From Pseudokineococcus marinus (lineage in GTDB: Bacteria; Actinomycetota; Actinomycetes; Actinomycetales; Quadrisphaeraceae): DNA of 64,000 bases. A model generated the notes under the pieces. That model searched no databases and was not told where the DNA came from. It saw only the letters and a list, made by a program, of their open reading frames with translations. This document shows, in pieces, positions 54,864 to 62,317 of the stretch (position 1 is the first letter of the stretch; the number at the start of each line of letters is the position of its first letter). The DNA lies in assembly GCF_037482405.1 (NCBI RefSeq), contig NZ_JBBHZZ010000003.1:372001-436000 (forward strand), written 5' to 3'. The position numbers and the translations under genes are program-made.

Positions 54864-56270
54864 TCACACCCTCCTCGGCTGCTCGCGACCCGCGTCCGCG
54901 ATCCCCCGGCGGACGTCGACCCGCAGCAGCAGGAGGCCGCCGAGCACGAAGAAGACGACGAGCGAGGCGACAGCGGGCCGGTAGGAGCCCGTGAGCTGGT
55001 AGACGAGGCCGAAGACGAGGGTCCCGACCCACGAGGTCCCGCGCTCGGCCGCCTGGTACAGGCTGAAGTACTGCGCCTCCCGACCCACCGGCACGAGCTG
55101 GCTGTAGAGGGACCGCGAGATGGCCTGGGTGCCGCCGAGCACGAGCCCGATGGCGACGGCGAGGAGCAGGAAGAGGCCGAAGCGGCCGGGCGGCAGGACG
55201 AAGCCGGCCGCCACGACGGCCGTCCACGCGACGAGCGACCACAGCACCGTGCGCTTCGCGCCGAAGCGGCCGGCGAGGGCGCCGAAGACGAGCGCTCCCA
55301 CGAAGGCGACGGCCTGCACGAGGAGGATCGCGGTGATGAGCTGCGCCTGCGCGAGGCCCAGCTCGACCGTGCCGAAGAGGCTGGCGGCGTAGATCACCGT
55401 CTGGACGCCGTCGTTGTAGAGCAGGAAGGCCGCGAGAAGCAGGAGCGTCATGGGGTGCCCCCGCGCGTGGCGCAGCGTCCGCACGAGCTCGCCGGCGCTG
55501 CCGGCCAGGGCGCCCCGGCGCCGCGCGGGCGCCGGCTCGTCGTCCGGGGGCCGCACGAGGGGGCGGTCCCGCAGCCCGAGGACGGGCACGAGGCTGAAGA
55601 CGCCCCACCACACGCCGGCGGACAGCAGGCTCACGCGCACCGCCTCGGCCTCCGTGAGCCCGAGGGCGTCGCGCCCGGACACGACGGCGAGGTTGGCCGC
55701 CAGCAGGAGGAAGCCGCCGAGGTAGCCCAGCGCCCAGCCCCGGCTGGAGACGGCGTCGCGCTCGTCGGGGCCCGCGAGGTCGAGCAGCAGGGCGTTGTAG
55801 ACGACGAGCGAGGCCCCGAGCGAGGCCCCGGCCACCACCTGCAGGACGACGCCGAGCTGCCAGTCGGTGCCCGTGACGGCGGCCATGGCGGCGGCGGCCG
55901 TGGCGCCGACCAGCGCGAACGCCCCGAGGAGCAGGCGCTTGCGGACGACCCGGTCGCACAGGGCGCCGACGAGCGGCAGCAGCAGCGCGCTGAGCGCCGT
56001 CGAGACCGTCGTCGTGTACAGCGCCAGCGACCCCGGGGCGACCGGCACGCCGAGGACCGAGAGGGTCGCGTCGCACGCCGCCCCGTCGGCGAGGTCGGGG
56101 CAGGCGGCCGCCGTGGCCACGGCGGTGAGGTAGGGGGCGAAGAGCACCGTGCCCGTCGTCGTGACGTACGCCGAGTTGGCCCAGTCGTAGACGTACCAGG
56201 CGCGGCGCTCGCGACGGAGCTCCGGGGGCACCGGGGCGCCCGGGGCGCGCGCCGCGGGGGAGGGGCTCAC
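54864..56270 (-). CDS. MFS transporter, UMF1 family (Atg22-like)
   Basis: Major-facilitator transporter of 468 aa with about 12 hydrophobic segments. The N-terminal WYVYDWANSAYVTTT is the hallmark of the UMF1/Vacuole-effluxer family, and GLVLGGTQAISRSLYSQLVP is the conserved second-half motif. Substrate unknown; yeast Atg22 exports amino acids from the vacuole. GTG 56270 overlaps the stop of the glycerophosphodiesterase gene (GTGA), so the two are co-translated. Confidence 0.9.
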   Translation of the reverse strand: MSPSPAARAPGAPVPPELRRERRAWYVYDWANSAYVTTTGTVLFAPYLTAVATAAACPDLADGAACDATLSVLGVPVAPGSLALYTTTVSTALSALLLPLVGALCDRVVRKRLLLGAFALVGATAAAAMAAVTGTDWQLGVVLQVVAGASLGASLVVYNALLLDLAGPDERDAVSSRGWALGYLGGFLLLAANLAVVSGRDALGLTEAEAVRVSLLSAGVWWGVFSLVPVLGLRDRPLVRPPDDEPAPARRRGALAGSAGELVRTLRHARGHPMTLLLLAAFLLYNDGVQTVIYAASLFGTVELGLAQAQLITAILLVQAVAFVGALVFGALAGRFGAKRTVLWSLVAWTAVVAAGFVLPPGRFGLFLLLAVAIGLVLGGTQAISRSLYSQLVPVGREAQYFSLYQAAERGTSWVGTLVFGLVYQLTGSYRPAVASLVVFFVLGGLLLLRVDVRRGIADAGREQPRRV

Positions 56271-57067
56271 CGCGCGCGCCCCGGCCCGCCGACGCGCGCG
56301 TCCAGCACGCGGCGCAGGAGGTCGGTGCGGTCGGTCACGAGCCCGTCGACGCCCCCGTCGAGCAGCCGGTGCATCGTCGGGACGTCGTCGACCGTCCACA
56401 CGTGGACGAGCCGGCCCGCCTCGTGGACGGCGCGCACGAAGGCGGGGGTGGCCACGCGCTCGGGCACCTGGACGACGTCGACGCCGGCCAGCGCCCGGGC
56501 GACGGCCCGCCGCCGCGCGGCCGCGGGCAGGGGGGCGCGGACGGCACCCACGACGGCGGCGACGAGCGGCGCCCCGGCCGAGGCGGCGGTCGCGGCGGGC
56601 AGGCCCGCGAGCACGGCGCGGCGGCGGCGCTCGGAGAAGCTCGCCACGACGACGCGGCGCCACGCGCCGGTCCGGCGGAGCAGCTCCACGAGGGGCTCCA
56701 CGGCGCCCGGGGCCTTGACGTCGATGTTGAGCCGCGCCCCGGGGAGGGCCTCGAGGACGTCCGCGAGGCGCGGCACCGCCTCCCGGCCGCCGATGCGGGC
56801 GCGCGAGACCACCGACCAGGGGGTCCGCGCCAGCTCGCCCTCGGCGTCGGTCACCCGGTCGAGGCGGTCGTCGTGGAAGGCGACGAGCACCCCGTCGGCG
56901 GTGGTGTGGACGTCGGTCTCGACGAGGTCGGCGCCCAGCTCCAGGGCCGCCGCGAAGGCCGGGAGGGTGTTCTCCAGGCCGTCCCGCGAGAAGCCCCGGT
57001 GGGCGAGCAGGAGCGGTCCGTCGCCCGCGAGGACGCCGGGACGGGGGCGGCCCGGACCGGTCGTCAC
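56267..57067 (-). CDS. Glycerophosphodiester phosphodiesterase family protein
   Basis: GDPD TIM-barrel enzyme hydrolysing deacylated phospholipids to glycerol-3-phosphate and an alcohol; 266 aa. Catalytic and metal residues are in LLAHRGFSRDGLENT, LVETDVHTTADGVLVAFHDDRLDR and LNIDVKAPG, and the usual DGLVTDRTDLL end motif is present. No signal peptide, so cytoplasmic. Coupled to the MFS gene by 4-nt overlap. Confidence 0.93.
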   Translation of the reverse strand: MTTGPGRPRPGVLAGDGPLLLAHRGFSRDGLENTLPAFAAALELGADLVETDVHTTADGVLVAFHDDRLDRVTDAEGELARTPWSVVSRARIGGREAVPRLADVLEALPGARLNIDVKAPGAVEPLVELLRRTGAWRRVVVASFSERRRRAVLAGLPAATAASAGAPLVAAVVGAVRAPLPAAARRRAVARALAGVDVVQVPERVATPAFVRAVHEAGRLVHVWTVDDVPTMHRLLDGGVDGLVTDRTDLLRRVLDARVGGPGRAR

Positions 57068-57095
57068 CGGGCTGTCCCGGGTGGCGCGCCGGGCG

Positions 57096-58679
57096 TCACG
57101 GGACCGCCGGAGCAGCGCCCGCGCCGGTCGCGGTCTCGGCGAACTCGAAGTGCCACGGCTCCGGCTTGCTGCCGCCGCGCCCGGCCCACGAGGGGTGGAA
57201 CCAGCCGAAGAGGGGGGCCCGCTGGACGACCCACTCGTGCTGCGGCGTCCCGAAGTCCTCCACGCCGCCGCACAGGTCCACAGCGCGGCCGAGGCCGTGG
57301 CGGCTCGTGCCGGGGACGGCGGCCAGGCCCGGCTTCGTGGCCCGCAGGCGGATCTGGTCGGCGAGGGGCCGGTAGGAGTCGGTGACGCACAGCGGCGTCC
57401 CGAAGACCTGCTCGTACGCCCGGCTCATGGCGTCGAAGGCCGCCGCTGCGTCCCCGCGCAGGCGGTGGCCCGGCGCCGTCCGGAGCGCGCAGAGCGCCTC
57501 CTCGGGGATCTGCCCGTTGGCGTGGGCGCTGAGGTCGCTGGAGGCGCAGCCGCCCCCGCGGGCCGCGCCGGCGGCCTGCACGCCAGCGAGGCCCCCGACG
57601 GCGAGCGAGGGCGCCGTGACGCCCTCGGGCAGGCCGAGCTCCTCGCGGGCCGCGGCCAGGCGGGCGTCGACCGCGGCGGCCAGCTCGCGCTGCTCCGCGA
57701 GCGCGGTCTCGGCCACCGCCGCCTCGGCGTCGGCCGTCCGCTGCTCGGCCACGGCGCGCTCCTCGGCGGCCGCCGCGCGCGCCAGCGCCTGCTCGGCCAG
57801 GCGCTCGGCGTCGAGGGCTCCGCGCACGGCGCCCGCGCGCTGGCGCCCGACGGCCTGCAGCAGGCTCAGCTGCGAGCCGACCTCGTCGGTCGTCGCGCTG
57901 CCCAGCAGCGCCGAGGCGACCGGCATGCCCCCGCGGGCGTCCTCGGCGCCGCGGTAGGCGGAGCTGGCCCAGCGGCCCACGGCGCTGCGGCCCTGCGCGA
58001 CGAGGGTCGCCGCCGACGCCGCGACCTGCTCCTGGTGGGCGCGCTCGGCGAGGGCCGCGTCGTGGCGGGCGCGGGCGGCGTCACGGGCCTCCAGCGCCGC
58101 GGTGGCCCGGGCGGACACCTCGGCCAGCCGCGCCGATGCCTCCGCCGAGGCGGCCACCGCGGCCTCGTAGGCGGCGACCGCCCGCGGGTCGGGCCCGGGA
58201 GCGGGCTCCTCGGGCGCCGCCGGCTCCTCGCCGTCCTCCGGCGCGGTCTCCCCGTCCGGGGCAGCGCCGTCCTCGGGAGCAGCGCCGTCCTCGGGAGCAG
58301 CGCCGTCCTCAGGGGCAGCGCCGTCCTCAGGGGCCGAGTCGCCCTCAGGAGCAGCGCCGTCCTCGGGAGCAGCGCCCTCGGCGGCGGCAGCGGCCTCGCC
58401 CGGGGCGACGTCGTCCTGCGGGGCCGCCGGGGCGGACGTCTCGGCAGGTGCGGGTCCGCTCGCGTCAGGTGCGGTGCCGTCGGGTCCGGTCGTCGCACCG
58501 GGCGACGGAGCGACGGCCGTGCCCGTCGCGGGCGGCGTCACCGCGCCCGCGGCGGTCGCCGGGACGACGAGCCCTCCGCACAGCGCGGCGCTCGCCAGCA
58601 CCACCGCCGCCGCGCTCGTCGTCCGCCGCGTCCTCGTCCTGCCCCGCACCGCCGGCTCCCCGCCTCGTCGTCGTCCCAT
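57096..58679 (-). CDS. Secreted M15-type D,D-carboxypeptidase-like protein with coiled coil
   Basis: Exported cell-wall peptidase-like protein, 527 aa. A basic N-terminus and signal helix (about residues 20-45) lead to a Pro/Glu/Asp repeat linker, an Ala-rich coiled coil (about 150-350) and a C-terminal VanY/M15 domain. Zinc-site residues fit the family: His461 and Asp468 in SRHGLGRAVD and His510 in EPWHFEF. The layout suggests peptidoglycan trimming outside the cell. ATG 58679 is chosen as the first start giving a full signal peptide. Confidence 0.87.
   Translation of the reverse strand: MGRRRGGEPAVRGRTRTRRTTSAAAVVLASAALCGGLVVPATAAGAVTPPATGTAVAPSPGATTGPDGTAPDASGPAPAETSAPAAPQDDVAPGEAAAAAEGAAPEDGAAPEGDSAPEDGAAPEDGAAPEDGAAPEDGAAPDGETAPEDGEEPAAPEEPAPGPDPRAVAAYEAAVAASAEASARLAEVSARATAALEARDAARARHDAALAERAHQEQVAASAATLVAQGRSAVGRWASSAYRGAEDARGGMPVASALLGSATTDEVGSQLSLLQAVGRQRAGAVRGALDAERLAEQALARAAAAEERAVAEQRTADAEAAVAETALAEQRELAAAVDARLAAAREELGLPEGVTAPSLAVGGLAGVQAAGAARGGGCASSDLSAHANGQIPEEALCALRTAPGHRLRGDAAAAFDAMSRAYEQVFGTPLCVTDSYRPLADQIRLRATKPGLAAVPGTSRHGLGRAVDLCGGVEDFGTPQHEWVVQRAPLFGWFHPSWAGRGGSKPEPWHFEFAETATGAGAAPAVP
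58261..58377. repeat. 18-bp tandem repeats in the M15 protein gene
   Basis: At least six units of the type GCAGCGCCGTCCTCRGGR lie head to tail, with one variant unit at 58333-58350. In frame they encode repeated Glu-Asp-Gly-Ala-Ala-Pro in the linker. Confidence 0.9.
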
Positions 58680-58833
58680 CCTGCCGGTCCATCGGCAGCC
58701 GCGTCCCGGGTCTGGAGGCCTTCCCCGGCCCCTCGACCCCACCCGACCCGGGTGTCCGCGCGCCGACCTCCCGGCGACCGCGGGGCGCCCGCCGGACGGC
58801 GACGGGGTGCGCGCCCGGCGAGCCGCCGGCCCG

Positions 58834-60693
58834 CTACCGGCGGGGTCGGTACATCGCCTCCACCTCGTCGGCGAACTCCTCGAGGACGACGCCGCGCTTG
58901 ACCTTCATGCTCGGCGTCAGCTGCCCGCCCTCCTCGGTGAGGTCGACGGGCAGGACCCGCAGGCGCCGGATGCCCTCGGCCGAGGACACGCTCTCGTTGG
59001 CCGCGTCGACGGCGCGGCGCAGCTCGGCCAGCAGGTCGGGGTCCTCGACGAGGTCGGCGGCCGGCGCGGCCGGGCGCCCGGCCTGGGTGAGCCAGGCGTC
59101 GAGCGCCTCCTGGTCGAGCGTGACGAGCGCCCCCACGCTGCTGCGCCCGTCGCCGACGACGACGGCCTGGCTCACGAGGGGGTGCGCCCGCAGGCTGTCC
59201 TCCAGCGGGCCGGGGGAGACGTTCTTCCCCGAGGAGGTCACGAGGATGTCCTTCGAGCGCCCGGTGATCGTCAGGTAGCCGTCGGCGTCGAGCGAGCCGA
59301 GGTCGCCGGTGGCGAACCAGCCGTCGTGGTCGAGGACCTCGCGCGTGGCCTGCGCGTTGCCGAGGTACTCGCGGAACACGTGACCGCCGCGCACCTGGAC
59401 CTCGCCCGCCTCGGAGATGCGCAGCTCCGTGCCCGGCAGCGCGCGCCCCACCGAGCCGACCCGCTGGTCGCGGGGGGTGTTGACCGTCGTGGCCGCCGTC
59501 GTCTCGGTGAGCCCGTAGCCCTCGAGGATCGTCAGGCCGATGCCCCGGTAGAAGTGGCCGAGGCGCTCGCCGAGGGGAGCACCGCCGGAGACCGCCCACT
59601 CGGCGCGCCCGCCGAGCGCGGCGCGGAGCTTGCCGTAGACGAGCCGGTCGAACAGGGCGTGCTGGGCGCGCAGCAGCAGGCCCGGGCGCCCGCCGTCCTG
59701 GGCGCGGCTCCAGGCGGAGGCGACGTCGGCGGCGCGCTGGAACACGGCCCCCTTGCCCTCGGTCGTCGCGCGGCGCCGCGCCGTCTCGTAGACGCGCTCG
59801 AAGACGCGCGGCACGGCGAGCACGAAGGAGGGCTGGAACGTCGGGAGGTCGCGGGTGATGCGGGCGACGTCGCTGTGCCCGACGCGGATGCGGGCCATGA
59901 GGACGGCGACCTCGATCATCCGGCCGAAGACGTGGGCTAGGGGCAGGAACAGCAGGGTGGAGGACCCCGGGTCCTCGAAGAGCTCGGGCAGGAGCTCCAC
60001 GGCCGTGCCGCACTCGACGAGGAAGTTGCCGTGGGTGAGCACGCAGCCCTTGGGCCGACCGGTCGTGCCCGAGGTGTAGATGATCGTGGCGACGTCGTCC
60101 CGGGTGAGGGCCGCCCGGCGGCGCTCGAGCTCGGCGCGCCCGTCCCCGCCCGCCGCGGCACCCGCGGCCGTGAGGTCGGCGAGCGTCGGCAGGACGCCCG
60201 TGGCGCCCCCGTCGACCACCCAGGACGTCCGCAGCGCCGGCAGCCCGTCGGCGACCTGCGCCAGCGTGCGCGCGTGGCTCGGCGTCTCGACGAAGCAGGC
60301 CACGGCGCCGGAGTCCTCGAGGATCCACCGCAGCTGGTCGGGCGCGCTGGTCTCGTAGACCGGCACCACCACGCCGCCGACCGCCCACACGGCGGCGTCC
60401 ACGAGCGTCCACTCGTACCGGGTGCGCGCCATGAGCCCGACGCGGTCGCCCGGCGCCACGCCGGCGTCGAGCAGCCCGAGCGCCACCTGCTCGACCTCCT
60501 CGCGGAAGCGCGCCGCGGTGACGGCCTCCCAGCCCCCGCCGGCGCGCCGGGCCAGCACCTCGCGGTCGGGCTCGTCCTCGGCGGCGCGGACGACGACGTC
60601 GGCGAGGCTCGAGGGCGGGTCGACCTGCCACCACCAGGTCCGGCCGGCCCCCCGTCCCGAGCCGTCGCGGGAGGAGTGCTGCACTGCGCTCAT
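58834..60693 (-). CDS. AMP-dependent long-chain fatty-acid--CoA ligase
   Basis: ANL-superfamily acyl-CoA synthetase, 619 aa. The P-loop-like AMP motif is IIYTSGTTGRPKGCVLTHGN, followed by LFLPLAHVFGRMIE, EGYGLTETTAATTVN, GWFATGDLG and ITGRSKDILVTSSGKNVSP. The pattern matches the FAA1/FadD15-type long-chain group. ATG 60693 lies 6 nt after a minus-strand TAGGCT. It stands apart from the M15 gene by 154 bp in which nothing else was recognised. Confidence 0.93.
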   Translation of the reverse strand: MSAVQHSSRDGSGRGAGRTWWWQVDPPSSLADVVVRAAEDEPDREVLARRAGGGWEAVTAARFREEVEQVALGLLDAGVAPGDRVGLMARTRYEWTLVDAAVWAVGGVVVPVYETSAPDQLRWILEDSGAVACFVETPSHARTLAQVADGLPALRTSWVVDGGATGVLPTLADLTAAGAAAGGDGRAELERRRAALTRDDVATIIYTSGTTGRPKGCVLTHGNFLVECGTAVELLPELFEDPGSSTLLFLPLAHVFGRMIEVAVLMARIRVGHSDVARITRDLPTFQPSFVLAVPRVFERVYETARRRATTEGKGAVFQRAADVASAWSRAQDGGRPGLLLRAQHALFDRLVYGKLRAALGGRAEWAVSGGAPLGERLGHFYRGIGLTILEGYGLTETTAATTVNTPRDQRVGSVGRALPGTELRISEAGEVQVRGGHVFREYLGNAQATREVLDHDGWFATGDLGSLDADGYLTITGRSKDILVTSSGKNVSPGPLEDSLRAHPLVSQAVVVGDGRSSVGALVTLDQEALDAWLTQAGRPAAPAADLVEDPDLLAELRRAVDAANESVSSAEGIRRLRVLPVDLTEEGGQLTPSMKVKRGVVLEEFADEVEAMYRPRR

Positions 60694-60699
60694 GGGCGC

Positions 60700-60705
60700 A
60701 GCCTA
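60700..60705 (-). promoter_or_regulatory. Leaderless -10 box (TAGGCT) of the acyl-CoA ligase gene
   Basis: On the minus strand TAGGCT ends 6 nt before ATG 60693. Confidence 0.55.
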
Positions 60706-60834
60706 GGGACGCCGGCCGGGGGCCGGGAGGCACCGGTGGCGCCGAGCACAGGCCCGCGCGTTCGCGGGCGGGGGCGGCGAGGCGCCAGAGTGGGCGCGCG
60801 GCCGCCGCCCGGGGGCCGCGGTGAGGAGCTCCGC

Positions 60835-62220
60835 ATGTCCCTGCTCGACCGGCTCGACCGGCTGCGCCGACGCCGCGCCCCCGACCGCGTCGTCGTCGTC
60901 GACACCACCGAGGACGCGGCCCCCGCGGCCCGTCCGGCGCCCGCAGCGGGCCGGGGCGGCGTGGACGGGACGCCGGACGACGTCGACGCCGTCGTGGAGA
61001 TGCGCCCCTCGCGCGCCCACGCCACGAGCCGCTTCGGCAAGCTGGAGCAGGCGGCGACGGCCGTGGCGCTGTGGGTCCTGCGCGTCCTCGCCATCGTCCT
61101 CGGCCTCGTGCTCGTGTTCTTCGTCCTGCGCGAGCTGTGGTCGATCGTCCTGCCGGTCGTCCTCGCGCTCATCCTCTCGACCGTCCTGTGGCCGGTCGTC
61201 AAGCAGCTGCGACGGGTGATGCCGGCCGCCCTGGCGGCGGCCCTCGCGCTGCTCGTCTTCCTCGGCGTGATCATCGGGATCTTCGCCTACCTCATCCCGC
61301 GCGTGCTGTCCCAGGCCTCCGGCCTCGTGGACCAGGTGGTCGCCGGCTTCGAGAGCCTGCAGCAGTCGGTCAACGACGCCACGCAGAACGGGATGTTCGG
61401 CTTTGGCGCCGACCAGATCAGCACCTGGCTCGACGACGGCCTCCAGCGCCTGCAGAGCAACGCGCAGTCCATCGCGAGCTCGGTCGGCAGCGGGCTGCTC
61501 ACGGGCCTGTTCACCGTCGGCTCCGCGCTCATCACCCTGCTGCTCGTCCTCGTGCTCACCTTCTTCTTCACCAAGGACGGGCCCCGCTTCCTGCCCTGGC
61601 TGCACCTGTGGAGCGGGCAGCGGGTGGCCGGGCACGTCGACGAGCTGCTCACCCGCGTCTGGACGACGCTCGGCGGCTACATCTACTCCCAGGCCGCCGT
61701 CGCGCTCGTCGACGCCGTCTTCATCGGCCTCGGCCTGTGGATCATCGGCGTCCCCTTCGCCTTCCCCCTGGCCGTCCTCGTGTTCTTCGCGGCGTTCATC
61801 CCCATCGTCGGAGCCGTGACGACGGGCGCGCTGGCGACGCTCGTGGCCCTCGTGAGCCTCGGGTGGCCTCAGGCCCTCGCCACGCTCGCGGTCGTCCTCG
61901 TCGTCCAGCAGCTCGAGGGCAACGTCCTGCAGCCCCTGCTCGTCGGCAAGACGCTGGCGCTGCACCCCGCCGTCGTCATCCTCGCCGTCACCGCGGGCGG
62001 GACCCTCGCCGGCATCATCGGCGCCTTCCTCGCCGTGCCGATCGCCGCGGTGGGCACCGTCGTCTTCCGGTACGTCCGCGAGTCGGTCCTCGACGAGGAC
62101 CCGACGAGCGGCGGGGGGAAGGCCCCCCTGCGGCCGGAGCAGGTGGAGCAGGTCGAGCAGCGGGTCGACGACGGCCAGAGCGCCCGCGAGGCCGCGCAGG
62201 CCGTGCCTCCGCCCAGCTGA
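60835..62220 (+). CDS. AI-2E family transporter (PerM/YdiK-like)
   Basis: Membrane permease-like protein of 461 aa with about eight hydrophobic segments. After a ~70-residue charged head, the family motifs are seen in LPVVLALILSTVLWPVVKQL, LTFFFTKDGPRFL and FIPIVGAVTTGALATLVAL, and in the QQLEGNVLQPLLVGKTLALHP block. Family members are linked to autoinducer-2 export or ion homeostasis; no function can be assigned. ATG 60835 has a GAGGAG ribosome binding site. Confidence 0.9.
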   Translation: MSLLDRLDRLRRRRAPDRVVVVDTTEDAAPAARPAPAAGRGGVDGTPDDVDAVVEMRPSRAHATSRFGKLEQAATAVALWVLRVLAIVLGLVLVFFVLRELWSIVLPVVLALILSTVLWPVVKQLRRVMPAALAAALALLVFLGVIIGIFAYLIPRVLSQASGLVDQVVAGFESLQQSVNDATQNGMFGFGADQISTWLDDGLQRLQSNAQSIASSVGSGLLTGLFTVGSALITLLLVLVLTFFFTKDGPRFLPWLHLWSGQRVAGHVDELLTRVWTTLGGYIYSQAAVALVDAVFIGLGLWIIGVPFAFPLAVLVFFAAFIPIVGAVTTGALATLVALVSLGWPQALATLAVVLVVQQLEGNVLQPLLVGKTLALHPAVVILAVTAGGTLAGIIGAFLAVPIAAVGTVVFRYVRESVLDEDPTSGGGKAPLRPEQVEQVEQRVDDGQSAREAAQAVPPPS

Positions 62221-62258
62221 CCGCTCCTGCCGGCACCCCCGCGGGGGTCGACCCGCCG

Positions 62259-62305
62259 ACGACGACGCCCCGCCCTCCACGTCGTGGGGGGCGGGGCGTC
62301 GTCGT
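62259..62305. terminator. Bidirectional hairpin terminator
   Basis: Seventeen-base perfect arms (62259-62275 and 62289-62305) flank a loop with a further CCAC/GTGG pair. It separates convergent transcripts of the AI-2E gene and the secreted protein gene. Confidence 0.75.
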
Positions 62306-62317
62306 GCTGCCGGCCGG

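Noticed and set aside
54163..54984. Plus-strand frame opposite rbpA
   Set aside because: Antisense to a confident RbpA gene; its intergenic part has no domain or ribosome binding site.
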